Origin: Acidobacteriota bacterium
Lineage (GTDB): Bacteria; Acidobacteriota; Terriglobia; Terriglobales; Acidobacteriaceae
Assembly (NCBI GenBank): GCA_021846985.1
Contig: JAJZVX010000006.1
Coordinates: 62,001-126,000, forward strand
Direction of reading: 5' to 3'
DNA: 64,000 nt
The notes below the pieces were generated by a model. It did no database searches, was not told the DNA's origin, and saw only the letters and a program-made list of their open reading frames with translations. Shown piece after piece: positions 43,976-54,352 of the stretch (position 1 is its first letter; each line of letters starts with the position of its first letter). Position numbers and translations under genes: made by a program.

Positions 43976-44179
43976 ATGCAGGATATGCTGTTGAAGTTCT
44001 ACATCAAGGCGCAGAACCTGATGACGGACGAAGACGGTCAGGATCTGGTCGAGTATGCCCTGGTCGTCTCGCTGCTCTCTCTGGCCGCCACTACCGCCAT
44101 GGGCTCGCTGGCCACTGCCATTAACAGCGCCTTCACCGCCATCGGCGACAAGCTGACCGCAGCTCTGCCCTCCAGCTAA
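43976..44179 (+). CDS. flp: Flp/Fap-type major pilin
   Basis: 67 aa; EDGQDLVEYALVVSLLSLAATTAMGSLATAINSAFTAIGDKLTAAL with G|QDLVEY processing motif. Confidence 0.94.
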   Translation: MQDMLLKFYIKAQNLMTDEDGQDLVEYALVVSLLSLAATTAMGSLATAINSAFTAIGDKLTAALPSS

Positions 44180-44388
44180 ACCGAACAGGCCCAACCAAGC
44201 CGGAGCAGGCAAGGCAACGCTTGTTCCTCCCGGGGAGACGCACGCAGAGCAGGGATACCCCGTTGAAGCGTGCTCTCCCCACTCATCGTTTCCGCGTCCC
44301 GTCCATTGCTCCCGCCTATTTGCATTCGTGCTCTCCGCCATGGATACTGAGTGCGCGCCCATCGCCGGCGCAAAGGAGAGAGCCGAGC

Positions 44389-45426
44389 ATGAAAGCCGCA
44401 GTACTCCATGGCGCAAACGACATCCGCATCCAGGACTATCGCCAGCCCGAGCTTGCGCCAGGTATGGTTTTGGTCCGCAATCGCAACGTCGGCATCTGCG
44501 GCTCTGACCTGCACTATTACCACGAAGGCTGCTGCGGCGCGTTTGTACCCGATCGCCCTTTTGTTCTCGGCCATGAACTCTCGGGCGAGGTGGCGGCCGT
44601 CGGCGACGGCGTTGACGCTCTTCGCCCCGGCCAGCGCGTGACTGTGAATCCGGCGCGTAATTGCGGCTTCTGCGACTACTGCAAATCCGGCCGCGTCAAC
44701 CTTTGCCGCAAGACCATCATGCTGGGCAGCGCCAGCACCACTCCGCCCACCGACGGCGCCTTCGCCGAGTTCGTCGTCGTCCGCGCCGATCAGTGCCATC
44801 CCCTGCCCAACTCCATCGACGATGCGCTCGGCGCCATGATAGAGCCCTTCGCCGTGGCGCTCCACGCCGTCAAGCGCGCCGGCGTGGTCTCCGGCAAGCG
44901 CGTGCTGGTTGCCGGAGGAGGCGCCATCGGCCTGCTTGTCGCCATGACTGCCCGCGCCTTCGGCGCCACGCCAATTGCCGTCAGCGACCCGGTTGCCGCC
45001 CGCCGTGCAAAGTCTCTCACCCTTGCCGCTGACGCTGCCCTCGATCCCGCCGGCAAGGATCTCCCGCGTCAGGTTCGCGCCCTCACCGGCGACGGCTTCG
45101 ATCTTGTCTTCGAGGCCTCCGGCGCGCCGCCCGCGCTCCGCGCCGCCTTCGATTTCGTGCGCCCCGGAGGCGCCATGGTACAAATCGGCACCCTGGGCAC
45201 CGCCGACATTCCTCTTCCCGCCAATCTGCTCATGGTTCGAGAGATCGCGTACCTTGGCTCCATGCGTTACGCCGATGTGTTTGGCGAAGCCATTCGTCTC
45301 GTCGCCTCAGGCCGCGTGAACCTTCAGCCCCTGCTCACCACCGTGTTTCCCATCAATCAGTGCGCGCAGGCCCTGCGCCTCGCCGCCGACAAATCCCAGG
45401 CCCTCAAGGTTCAAATTCAGCTTTAG
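44389..45426 (+). CDS. Zinc-dependent alcohol dehydrogenase (L-idonate 5-dehydrogenase-like)
   Basis: MDR family motifs GICGSDLHYY, GHELSGEV, NPARNCGFCDYCKSGRVNLC. Confidence 0.9.
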   Translation: MKAAVLHGANDIRIQDYRQPELAPGMVLVRNRNVGICGSDLHYYHEGCCGAFVPDRPFVLGHELSGEVAAVGDGVDALRPGQRVTVNPARNCGFCDYCKSGRVNLCRKTIMLGSASTTPPTDGAFAEFVVVRADQCHPLPNSIDDALGAMIEPFAVALHAVKRAGVVSGKRVLVAGGGAIGLLVAMTARAFGATPIAVSDPVAARRAKSLTLAADAALDPAGKDLPRQVRALTGDGFDLVFEASGAPPALRAAFDFVRPGGAMVQIGTLGTADIPLPANLLMVREIAYLGSMRYADVFGEAIRLVASGRVNLQPLLTTVFPINQCAQALRLAADKSQALKVQIQL

Positions 45427-45458
45427 CCCCGCGATTTCGATTTTCACCCCGAGGCCGC

Positions 45459-46478
45459 ATGAACAGACAGGTCTTAGGATTCATCCTGGTCTTTGTTGCC
45501 GCCATCGCCGGCGGCGCGTTGGCCGTCCCCCTCAAAAAACGCCGCCGCTTCGAGCTTGAAAATATCTATATCCCCTCCACGCTGATGATGATGCTCATCC
45601 TTCCCACCCTCATGGCGGCGCTCGTTGTTCCCGGCTGGCTGCAGGCCATTCATAATGCCGGCACGCCCACGATTCTTGCCGGCATGGCTTATGGATGCGG
45701 TTGGGGCATTGGCGCCATCCTCTTTGGCTACGGCGTCACCATGGCCGGCATGTCGGTCGGTTTCGCCACCATCATGGGCATCAACACCGCCGTAGGCTCG
45801 CTGCTTCCCTTCCTGGTCAAGTCCCCCGCCGACCTGCTCACCCCTGGAGGACTCGTCATCCTGGCCGGCATTGCCGGCTGCGTTGCCGGAGTTGCCATCT
45901 GCGGCCGCGCCGGGCTGCTGCGCGAGCGCACCGCGGCCAGGGGCCCCGCACCCCACGCCTTCGGCCGGGCGCTCCTGGTCTGCGCACTCTCCGGCGTGCT
46001 CAGCGCCTGCGCCAATCTCGGCTTTGCCTTCACCAGCCGCGCCGGCCAGGAGGCTCAGCGCCTGGGCGCCAATCCCGTCTTCGCCACCCTGGCCAGTTGG
46101 ATCCCCGTCTTCTGGGGCGCAGCGCTATCGCTTCTGCTCTGGTTTGGCGGCCTTCAGATCAAGCGCGGAACCTGGCGCAACAACACAGGCCCCCACGCCT
46201 CTTACGACTGGACCATGGGCATCGTCATGGGCGTCATCTGGTTCCTCGCCACCATTCCCTACGGCATGGGCGCTTACTACCTCGGCCGCCTCGGCACCTC
46301 CGTGGGCTGGGCCGTCAACATTGCTTCCTCGCTTCTCGTCGCCAATCTCTTCGGCTTCCTCACCCGCGAGTGGACCGCCTCCTCGGCTTCCACACGCCGT
46401 ACACTCTACTCCGGCCTCGCTATTCTCATTGTCGCTATCGTGCTCCTGGCCATAGGCAGCTCCCTGATCGGCGCATAA
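45459..46478 (+). CDS. RhaT-like sugar/H+ symporter (DMT superfamily)
   Basis: About 10 TM helices, RhaT-like (YGCGWGIGAILFGYGVTMAGMSVGFATIMGINTAVGSLLP). Confidence 0.85.
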   Translation: MNRQVLGFILVFVAAIAGGALAVPLKKRRRFELENIYIPSTLMMMLILPTLMAALVVPGWLQAIHNAGTPTILAGMAYGCGWGIGAILFGYGVTMAGMSVGFATIMGINTAVGSLLPFLVKSPADLLTPGGLVILAGIAGCVAGVAICGRAGLLRERTAARGPAPHAFGRALLVCALSGVLSACANLGFAFTSRAGQEAQRLGANPVFATLASWIPVFWGAALSLLLWFGGLQIKRGTWRNNTGPHASYDWTMGIVMGVIWFLATIPYGMGAYYLGRLGTSVGWAVNIASSLLVANLFGFLTREWTASSASTRRTLYSGLAILIVAIVLLAIGSSLIGA

Positions 46479-46520
46479 TCCGGCCGACGCGTCCTTCTTC
46501 TTCGAAAGGCGGACTTGACC

Positions 46521-47459
46521 ATGCACTACAACCCGCTCGGACCCACCGGCATGAACGTCTCGCGCCTGAGCATGGGAGCCTCCGCCCTGGGCTCCGTCTT
46601 CCATCCGGTTGACGAAAGCGAAGCCATCGCCGCCGTCCACACCGCCCTGGATGGCGGCATCAACTACTTCGACGTGGCTCCTGCCTACGGCGGCACGCGC
46701 TCCGAGACGGTTCTCGGCAAGGCCTTGCGGGGCATCCCTCGTGACCGTTACTACCTCTCCACCAAGGTCGGCAAGTATACCGGCCCCGAAGCCTACGGCA
46801 ACGACACCCTTGACTACTCCCGCGCCCGCATCCGCGCCTCGCTCGATGAAAGCGCCGCCCGTCTGGGCACGGATTACTTCGACATCCTCCACATTCACGA
46901 CATCGAATACCAGAACCGCACGCACACCGAGTGGGCCCTGAGCGAAGGCTACGAAGCCGTTCAGGAATTAAAACGCGAAGGCCGTATTGGCAACGTCAGC
47001 TTCGGCATCTACCCGATGGATCTGTGGCAGCGCATCCTTTCTACCATTCCCATCGACGCCGCCCTCGTCCACAACCACTACTGCCTCAACGACACCCGGC
47101 TCCTCGAACTGCTTCCCCTGGCGCGCGCGAAGGGCATCGGCATCATCAACGGCTCACCCTTCGCCTCCTCGCTGCTCACCGACAGCGGCCCCGCCGCGTG
47201 GCATCCCGCCACGGCGAAGGACCGTGCGATTTTCCGCGCCGCCGCCGAGTTTTGCCGCCGCCAGGGAACCAACATCAGCACCCTCGCCCTTCAGTTCTCC
47301 GCGAACCACCCCGAAATCCCCACCACTCTCTTCAGCACCTCCAATCCCCAAACGGTTCTTCGCAACGTGCAGTGCCTCGACCAGCCACCCGACATGCAAC
47401 TCCTCGCCGAGGTCCGCAAGATCCTCCAGCCGGTTCTCGACAAGCAGTGGGATTACTGA
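46521..47459 (+). CDS. Aldo/keto reductase (L-fucose/galactose dehydrogenase type)
   Basis: MHYNPLGPTGMNVSRLSMGASALGSVF...; AKR motifs; operon with lactonase and permease. Confidence 0.88.
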   Translation: MHYNPLGPTGMNVSRLSMGASALGSVFHPVDESEAIAAVHTALDGGINYFDVAPAYGGTRSETVLGKALRGIPRDRYYLSTKVGKYTGPEAYGNDTLDYSRARIRASLDESAARLGTDYFDILHIHDIEYQNRTHTEWALSEGYEAVQELKREGRIGNVSFGIYPMDLWQRILSTIPIDAALVHNHYCLNDTRLLELLPLARAKGIGIINGSPFASSLLTDSGPAAWHPATAKDRAIFRAAAEFCRRQGTNISTLALQFSANHPEIPTTLFSTSNPQTVLRNVQCLDQPPDMQLLAEVRKILQPVLDKQWDY

Positions 47460-47460
47460 C

Positions 47461-48309
47461 GTGCTCATCGACGCCCATCATCATCTCTGGCAGTACAATG
47501 CGCGCGACTACGTCTGGATGACCGATGCGCACGATGCCCTCCGCCGCGACTTTCTCATCCCCGAGCTTGAGCAAGTCACAGGCCCGTCCGGCGTCGATGC
47601 CACCGTCGCCGTACAGGCGCGTCAGACGATCGAAGAGACCGAGTGGCTGCTCGATCTCGCCGCTCGCCATCCCTTCATCCGCGGCGTCGTCGGCTGGGTT
47701 CCGCTTGCCGATCCTGCCGTCGACGCGCACCTGGAGCGCTTTGCTGCCAACCCGCGCCTCCGCGCCGTCCGCCACGTTCTCCACGACGAGCCCGACGACA
47801 ACTACATCCTGCGCCCCGATTTCAACCGTGGCGTCAGCCTGCTCAAGCGTTGCAACCTGGCCTACGACATTCTCATCTTCGCGCGCCATTTGCCCCAAAC
47901 CATGGCCTTCGTCGACCGCCATCCCAGCCAGGTCTTCATTGTCGACCACATCGCCAAGCCGCGCATCAAGGACAGGATCGTTTCGCCGTGGCGCGAGAAC
48001 CTCCGTGAGCTCGCCCGGCGTGAAAATGTCTTCTGCAAGCTCTCCGGCATGGCCACCGAGGCCGACTGGGAGCACTGGACCAAGCAGGATCTCGAGCCGT
48101 ATTTCGATGCCGTCTTATCGGCCTTCGGCCCGGCGCGTCTCCTGTTCGGTTCCGACTGGCCCGTGGTCAATGTCGCCGGCGGATACACAAAATGGATCTC
48201 CGCCTTGCACAGCTTGATTGCCGGGCTCTCGCCTGCCGAGCAGGCCGCCATCCGCTCCACCACCGCCATCGCCGCGTACAAGCTCGCGGCCGGCGCCGAG
48301 CGCGACTAA
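47461..48309 (+). CDS. Amidohydrolase-2 family lactonase (L-fuconolactonase-like)
   Basis: GTG start; VLIDAHHHLWQYNARDYVWM..., PARLLFGSDWPV motif. Confidence 0.88.
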   Translation: MLIDAHHHLWQYNARDYVWMTDAHDALRRDFLIPELEQVTGPSGVDATVAVQARQTIEETEWLLDLAARHPFIRGVVGWVPLADPAVDAHLERFAANPRLRAVRHVLHDEPDDNYILRPDFNRGVSLLKRCNLAYDILIFARHLPQTMAFVDRHPSQVFIVDHIAKPRIKDRIVSPWRENLRELARRENVFCKLSGMATEADWEHWTKQDLEPYFDAVLSAFGPARLLFGSDWPVVNVAGGYTKWISALHSLIAGLSPAEQAAIRSTTAIAAYKLAAGAERD

Positions 48310-48313
48310 CCGT

Positions 48314-48853
48314 TTATCTGCCGTTCAGTTGATTGCGCGTGAGCTCGTTCCAGGCAGCCATGTCCTCCGGCATCGGCGGGCTGGTCACGCCCGGCTCAAT
48401 GCGCTGAATCACCGTCTGCGGTTGCACGGTTCCTGCGCCGTCGCGCAGCATTCCCTTGACCCAGCCCACCGCCGCCAGCCCCCTGTTCCCGTTAAACGTC
48501 TGCTCAATATAAAACCAGCGCTCATCCCAGCACACCAGCCGCGAGTTCAGCACGAAGTCTGAAAAGAGCGGCAGCGACCGCCGGTAGGTTATCCACGTTG
48601 CGCCTACCAGCGGCTGCCAGCGCGACCGCAGCATATGTTCCAGCAGCCGCGTTCGCGCCAGCAGGTGCGTGCGCGCGTAGTCCATCACGCTCAGGTAGCG
48701 CGCGTTGTTCATGTGCAGATTGAGATCGATGTCGTTGGGCAGCACCCGCAGCCGCATCCGGTCTTCCGCCAGCACATGCAGCCGCGGCAGCGGCTTGACA
48801 AACTGCCGCGCCGCCAGCGCGGGTATGCGGACAAAGCTGATGAAATGCGACAC
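48314..48853 (-). CDS. Acyl-CoA thioesterase (hotdog fold, Them6-like)
   Basis: NDIDLNLHMNNARYLSVMDYAR motif. Confidence 0.85.
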   Translation of the reverse strand: MSHFISFVRIPALAARQFVKPLPRLHVLAEDRMRLRVLPNDIDLNLHMNNARYLSVMDYARTHLLARTRLLEHMLRSRWQPLVGATWITYRRSLPLFSDFVLNSRLVCWDERWFYIEQTFNGNRGLAAVGWVKGMLRDGAGTVQPQTVIQRIEPGVTSPPMPEDMAAWNELTRNQLNGR

Positions 48854-48986
48854 GCCTGTTCCTCACCCTCCGTTCTCTCGCAGCCAGTGTATATAGAACC
48901 GCGCGCGGCCGTCTGTGACCGCTCTCCCCGACCGCTGTTTCTCTGCTGGCGCATCCCGCCCTCCATCGGCGATAATCGCTTGCACC

Positions 48987-50117
48987 ATGAAAAAAACCTC
49001 TCGCCGCGAATTCGTGATGACGGCCTCCGCCGCCACGCTTACCGCCGCAGCATCCCAAGGCCGCGCTGCTTCTCCCCGTCAACGGGTCTTTGTTGCCTCC
49101 AACTCTCCTGACGGCATCCTCGCCTACGATTGGAATCCCGCCACCGCCGACCTGACTCCAGCCGGCGTAGCCGCCGTCATTGATAACGCCGATTGGGTCG
49201 CCCTGTCGCCCAACCGCGAGTATGTATTTGCCGCATGCGAGCTCAACACCTTCCAGGGAAAGCCCACAGGCGAAATCGCCAGCTTCCGCCTGCGCGGCGG
49301 CAAGCTCACCCAGCTCACCGCGCGCAACTCTGCCGGCACCGGAACCTGCCACTGTACCATCGACCAGACCGGACATGTTCTCATCGCCGCCGACTACTTT
49401 GGCGGCAGCGCGGCCAGCTTCCTGATCAACGACGGCAAACTCAGCCAGATCGTCTGGAAAGAACACTACACAAAGCACGGCCCCGATCCCGTGCGCCAGC
49501 CCACCGCGCACGCCCACTTCGCTTCCATCTCTCCCAATAATCGCTTTGCCTACATCAACGACCTGGGCGGCGACTGCATCCACATCTATCACCTCAACAC
49601 CACCACCGGCATACTGACGCCCGCGGGCACTTACACAACCAAGCCCGGCTTCGGTCCCCGCACCCTCCACTTTCATCCCAACGGGCACACCGCTTACTCC
49701 ATGAACGAAATGGCCGCCGTGGTGGATGTTCTCCACTGGGACCACACCACCGGCATGCTGACCCTGGTGAACCGCATCGACCTGCTGCCCTCCGATTACA
49801 AGGGTGTGGGCGCCGGCTGCGACACCGTCATCACCCGCGACGGCCGCTTCGTCTACTTCACCAATCGCGAACATTCCTTCATCTACGGCTTCAAGGCCAG
49901 TTTCACCTCCGGCGCCCTGACCCCCATCGGCCGCTTTGACGCCGGCGGCAGGCTCCCCCGCAACTTCGTCCTCGATCCTACCGAGCGCTGGATGCTCGTC
50001 GCCAACCAGGCCGAGAGCCATATCAACATCTACGCCCGCGACCCGGAGACCGGCCGGCTGTCCGAAACGGGCAAGAGCGTGGCCGCCGCTACGCCGATGT
50101 GCATTCTTTTCGCCTGA
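48987..50117 (+). CDS. Lactonase family protein (6-phosphogluconolactonase-type beta-propeller), Tat-like signal
   Basis: MKKTSRREFVMTASAATLTAAASQGRAAS then VFVASNSPDGILAYDWNPATADL propeller repeats. Confidence 0.9.
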   Translation: MKKTSRREFVMTASAATLTAAASQGRAASPRQRVFVASNSPDGILAYDWNPATADLTPAGVAAVIDNADWVALSPNREYVFAACELNTFQGKPTGEIASFRLRGGKLTQLTARNSAGTGTCHCTIDQTGHVLIAADYFGGSAASFLINDGKLSQIVWKEHYTKHGPDPVRQPTAHAHFASISPNNRFAYINDLGGDCIHIYHLNTTTGILTPAGTYTTKPGFGPRTLHFHPNGHTAYSMNEMAAVVDVLHWDHTTGMLTLVNRIDLLPSDYKGVGAGCDTVITRDGRFVYFTNREHSFIYGFKASFTSGALTPIGRFDAGGRLPRNFVLDPTERWMLVANQAESHINIYARDPETGRLSETGKSVAAATPMCILFA

Positions 50118-50208
50118 AATGCGGAGCAGCGTGGCGGTGTTTCCCGCCGCACACAGCAGAAGGGCGCGGCCCTGGCCGCGCCCGTCTGCATTGCGTCAAT
50201 TCTCCGTG

Positions 50209-50892
50209 CTACTTCTCGTTTTGTCCTAAGAAACCCACAAGCAGTCCTAGTATGCCTCCCAAAAGCGGCCCCAGCAGCAGATAGGTCAGTCCCCGGTTCA
50301 GCGACTGCACCAGCGCCTGCGTGGCCGCATTGCCGATGGCCAGCCCTTCATACAGCTTCCATGGATCGGTGGTCTGAGGCGCCAGTGGAGATAGAAACAT
50401 GACCGTCAGAATTGCCCCGAAGGCCAGCAGGCAACTGGCCATGGCGCTCCACGCCCCGCACACCATCCCCATCGTGGCATCCCTGGTCAGCATGGAAGCG
50501 TGCAAGGCTGACGCTCCCCAGGCGGTCACGGCCCCCAGCATCAGCGCCATGCTCACGTATTGGACGTGTACCGCGCTCATGCGATGCGGAGCGGCATTGA
50601 ACGCCACTTGCCCGACCAGCAGCACGCCTCCCAGCAGTCCCAGAAGCGCTCCGGAAAACAATCCTTTCCGCAACTCCACGCCCCGGCTGCCGCCGGTCCA
50701 GAAGATGAGTCCCATGTAGCCGAGCAGCGCCACTCCTGGATCGATGCCCGTTGCCCCATTCAGGGGCAGGTTCATCACTTCGCTCCATGGGCGCAAGCGC
50801 ATGGCCAGCAACGCCAGGTCTGCGAGTGCAATCAGGAGCAGGGGAATCCGCAGAACAGGCGGCGCGTCAGCGCCCGTTGTGTTTTTTTTCAT
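50209..50892 (-). CDS. Polytopic membrane protein of unknown function
   Basis: 227 aa, several hydrophobic helices. Confidence 0.7.
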   Translation of the reverse strand: MKKNTTGADAPPVLRIPLLLIALADLALLAMRLRPWSEVMNLPLNGATGIDPGVALLGYMGLIFWTGGSRGVELRKGLFSGALLGLLGGVLLVGQVAFNAAPHRMSAVHVQYVSMALMLGAVTAWGASALHASMLTRDATMGMVCGAWSAMASCLLAFGAILTVMFLSPLAPQTTDPWKLYEGLAIGNAATQALVQSLNRGLTYLLLGPLLGGILGLLVGFLGQNEK

Positions 50893-50990
50893 GTCGGTTC
50901 TTCAGCTCGATTCTGGCTCAACTGATTCCGAACTGCAGGATCATTCTAAATGCGGCTGCGTCCGCGGCAAGCCTCTTTCGCGCATTCTGG

Positions 50991-51929
50991 CTATGCCTCC
51001 AGCAGCGCCGCGCTGGTCAGCGGATGCGTTGCCGCCGTTGCCGGCGCGCCGCTCTCGCTCTCCGCGCGCGCCGGCACGCGCGCCAGTTCCCATGCCGACC
51101 GGTCTTTCAGCAGCCGCGACACCAACGCGGTGTGCATGGCATGACCGGCCCGCTCCGCCACAACATGGCCCTCGATCCGCCGCCCCACCAGCGCCAGATC
51201 CCCAATCAGGTCCAGCACCTTGTGCCGCACATATTCGTTCTCAAACCGCAGGGGCCCGTTCTCCGGGCCGCTTTCTCCCAGGATGATTGCATTTTCCGGT
51301 CCTACTCCGCGAATAAGGCCCATATCGCGCAGGCGATCTTCATCGGCCTTGTACCCAAAGGTCCGCGCCGGCGCAATCGTTGTCCCATACGTCTCCGCCG
51401 CCAGGTCTACAAAAGTGCTTTGCTGCCCGATGGGCGCCGGGAAGTCAATCGTATATTGAATGCTGTATCCCGATCCCGGATAGACGCCGATAAACTTATT
51501 GCCTTCGCGCACCTCCACAGGCCGCAGCACCCGCACCGTCTCCCGCCGCCGCCGCTGCATGCGGATACCCACATGTAAGAACGCCTCCACATAGGGCAGC
51601 GCACTGCCATCCAGGATGGGCAACTCCAGATTGTCGAGTTCCACGATCACGTTGTCCACGCCCATCCCGATGAGCGCCGAAAGCAGATGCTCGGTGGTTG
51701 AGATCAGCACGCCCTGCCGCATCAGGCTGGTTGCATAACTCACCTTGGCCACGTTGCGGCCCGTCGCCGAAATCTCAAAGTTGTCCAGGTCCGTCCGCCG
51801 GAAGACAATTCCCGAGCCGGCCGGCGCCGGCAGCATACGCATGCGCGAAGGAGCCCCGGAGTGCAGTCCAACCCCTGAAAATTCCAGCGGGGCAGCAATG
51901 GTCTGTTCCATGTGGGCGGATTGCATCAA
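50991..51929 (-). CDS. lpxC: UDP-3-O-acyl-N-acetylglucosamine deacetylase
   Basis: SGVGLHSG, STTEHLLSAL, KVLDLIGDLALVG motifs; start may be 51911. Confidence 0.96.
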   Translation of the reverse strand: MMQSAHMEQTIAAPLEFSGVGLHSGAPSRMRMLPAPAGSGIVFRRTDLDNFEISATGRNVAKVSYATSLMRQGVLISTTEHLLSALIGMGVDNVIVELDNLELPILDGSALPYVEAFLHVGIRMQRRRRETVRVLRPVEVREGNKFIGVYPGSGYSIQYTIDFPAPIGQQSTFVDLAAETYGTTIAPARTFGYKADEDRLRDMGLIRGVGPENAIILGESGPENGPLRFENEYVRHKVLDLIGDLALVGRRIEGHVVAERAGHAMHTALVSRLLKDRSAWELARVPARAESESGAPATAATHPLTSAALLEA

Positions 51930-52136
51930 TACAGTGCTCCGGCTGCGGAAGATCGCGGCGCAGGGTATAGATTAGACGCAGAACCTCAACCCCGCACTGT
52001 GGTATTTTTGCCACACTCTGCACCGCATCCACCACCCGCCGCACTTCTTCTTTTCGATTCCATCACGCTGTAACTGGCGTAGAATCAAAGCGTCTTCCAT
52101 CTGCGCGACGACCGCCTCCGCGCGGAAAGGTCCAGG

Positions 52137-53300
52137 ATGCCCATGCCTTCCGAGCCTGCCATTCCACTCCGCGTCCTGCTCGCCGGCGCTCGGGGCAAGC
52201 AGCCGTCCCTGCTCGATCTGGCTCGACGCCTTATTCTTGCCGAGTCGCCCTCCGGCGAAAAATCAGCCCTCGACGCCTGCGTCGCGCTCGCTGCCACCCA
52301 CGCCGCCGCCCTCGGCGCCCGCGTCCGCCTCCATCGCCAACGCGCATCGGGCAACACTCTCGAGGCGCGCTTCGGCCCCCGCTCCCGCTCCGCCGCCCCC
52401 GTTCTTCTCCTCGGCCATCTCGACACCGTCTGGCCCCTGGGCACGCTGACCGCCATGCCCTGCCGTGTGGCCAACGGCCGCCTCTTCGGTCCCGGCGCGC
52501 TCGACATGAAAGCCGGCGTCGCCATGGCCTTCACCGCCCTTGAAATGCTCGCGGAGGCCGGTGTCCTCGACCGCGAGATCGTTCTTTTTCTCAACACCGA
52601 CGAGGAGATCGGGAGTCCCGCCTCGCGCCCTCTCATCGAGCGCCTCGCGGCTTCCTCCTCCGCCGTCTATGTTCTGGAACCCGGGCAGGGCCTGGCCTGC
52701 AAAACTGCCCGCAAGGGTACCGGCCGATGGCGCATCCAGGTGCGGGGCGTGGCCGCCCACGCCGGCGTGGACTTCGCAGCCGGAGCCAGCGCTCTGCGCG
52801 AAGTTGCCCGCATCATCGAAACCGTCAGCGGCTGGACAGGCCTGCGGCCCGGCCTCACCATCAACGTAGGCCTGGCCGGCGGCGGCTCCCGCCCCAACGT
52901 CGTGCCCGCCGAGGCCTGGGCCGAGGTGGACGTGCGCATCGCACGCGCCTCCGACGGCCCGCGCATAGCCCGCAAATTCGCCGCATTGCGGCCCGCGGAT
53001 CCTCGCTGCACCCTTACCGTCACAGGCGCCATCGAGCGCCCGCCGATGGAGCGTACGCGGGGCACGGTCCGGCTCTATCGCCGCGCCCGCGCCCTTGCCT
53101 CCGGACTCGGCTTTACTCTGGACGAGGCTTCCACCGGCGGCGCTTCGGACGGCAATTTTGCCTCTGCCCTCGGTATTCCTACTCTCGATGGCCTTGGCGC
53201 CGTGGGCGAAGGCGCCCATGCTGCCCACGAATCCGTCGAGATCGACCACCTTGCCCCACGCACCGCTCTGCTGGCCGCCCTGTTCGCAACCAGGGAATGA
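52137..53300 (+). CDS. M20 family metallopeptidase (glutamate carboxypeptidase-like)
   Basis: LLLGHLDTVWPLGTL, NTDEEIGS motifs. Confidence 0.9.
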   Translation: MPMPSEPAIPLRVLLAGARGKQPSLLDLARRLILAESPSGEKSALDACVALAATHAAALGARVRLHRQRASGNTLEARFGPRSRSAAPVLLLGHLDTVWPLGTLTAMPCRVANGRLFGPGALDMKAGVAMAFTALEMLAEAGVLDREIVLFLNTDEEIGSPASRPLIERLAASSSAVYVLEPGQGLACKTARKGTGRWRIQVRGVAAHAGVDFAAGASALREVARIIETVSGWTGLRPGLTINVGLAGGGSRPNVVPAEAWAEVDVRIARASDGPRIARKFAALRPADPRCTLTVTGAIERPPMERTRGTVRLYRRARALASGLGFTLDEASTGGASDGNFASALGIPTLDGLGAVGEGAHAAHESVEIDHLAPRTALLAALFATRE

Positions 53301-53362
53301 TCCGGGCGGGCAGCATGATTTCGTCCGCTGTCACCCGAGTTCGGTCGAGGTGCGCGCATCTC

Positions 53363-54217
53363 TCAGCCTGCCTGAGCCTGTGCTTGCGCCACGGCCGGCA
53401 ACTCCGGCGTGGCTGCGATCAGCCGCTGCGTATACGGCTCGCGCGGATGCGCGCACAACGACTCCGCCTCGCCGGTTTCCACCAGCCGCCCCGCCTCCAT
53501 CACCGCAATGCGCGTGCTCAGATAGCGCACCAGCGGCATGGAGTGCGAGATGAAGAGATAGGTCAGCCCATGCTCCCGCTGCAGGTCTTTGAGCAGGTTC
53601 ACAATCTGCGCTCCCACGCTCACGTCCAGCGCGCTCACCGGCTCGTCCAGAATCAGCAACTTTGGCCTGAGCGCCAGCGCCCGCGCAATGTTGATCCTCT
53701 GCCTTTGCCCGCCGCTGAATTCGTGTGGATGCCGATCGAGCGCCGACTCGTCCAGCCCCACCTCGCGCATCAGCGCCGTTGCCCGTTCGCGCATTCTTTG
53801 GCGCTTGGCCCGCCGCCGCGCCAGCAGACTCAATTCCGCACTCTCCCCGCCATTCAGCCCGTGAATCGCCCATGGCTCGGTCACCAGCGCCAGCACCCTC
53901 ATGCGCGGATTGAGCGCAGCATAAGGATCCTGAAACACCGGCTGCATCTGACACCGCAGCCGCCGCATCTCCGCCGCCGAAGCCCGCGCCAGATCCACGC
54001 CCGCCACGCGCACCGCGCCGCGGCTTGGCGCCGTCAACCCCAGGATCATCCGCGCTACCGTCGTCTTGCCCGAGCCCGACTCGCCCACCAGCCCCAGCGT
54101 CTCGCCCGCTTCAATCTCCAGCGAAACGTCGCGCACCACCGCGCGCTCTTCCACCTTTAGCCCCGCTCGTCGCGGATAGCTCTTCCACACTCGCTCCACT
54201 TCAACCAGCGCCATCAA
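53363..54217 (-). CDS. ABC transporter ATP-binding protein (oligopeptide OppF-like)
   Basis: GESGSGKTTVARM Walker A, FSGGQRQRINIARALALRPKLLILDEPVSALDVS. Confidence 0.93.
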   Translation of the reverse strand: MMALVEVERVWKSYPRRAGLKVEERAVVRDVSLEIEAGETLGLVGESGSGKTTVARMILGLTAPSRGAVRVAGVDLARASAAEMRRLRCQMQPVFQDPYAALNPRMRVLALVTEPWAIHGLNGGESAELSLLARRRAKRQRMRERATALMREVGLDESALDRHPHEFSGGQRQRINIARALALRPKLLILDEPVSALDVSVGAQIVNLLKDLQREHGLTYLFISHSMPLVRYLSTRIAVMEAGRLVETGEAESLCAHPREPYTQRLIAATPELPAVAQAQAQAG

Positions 54218-54352
54218 CGGCAGTATCGCACCTGGGCGCGGCCTGACGCCCGCCGTAACCGGTTTGCAGAGTATTCGCCGGCCTTGTGATACAAGAATTT
54301 AACAATGCTCCAGGCGGCCCACGGACAAGCCTGCCTGGGCGTGGAGACGCAC

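Noticed and set aside
48522-50021. 499-aa minus-strand ORF antisense to the lactonase and running into the thioesterase region
   Set aside because: Antisense shadow; overlaps two well supported genes.
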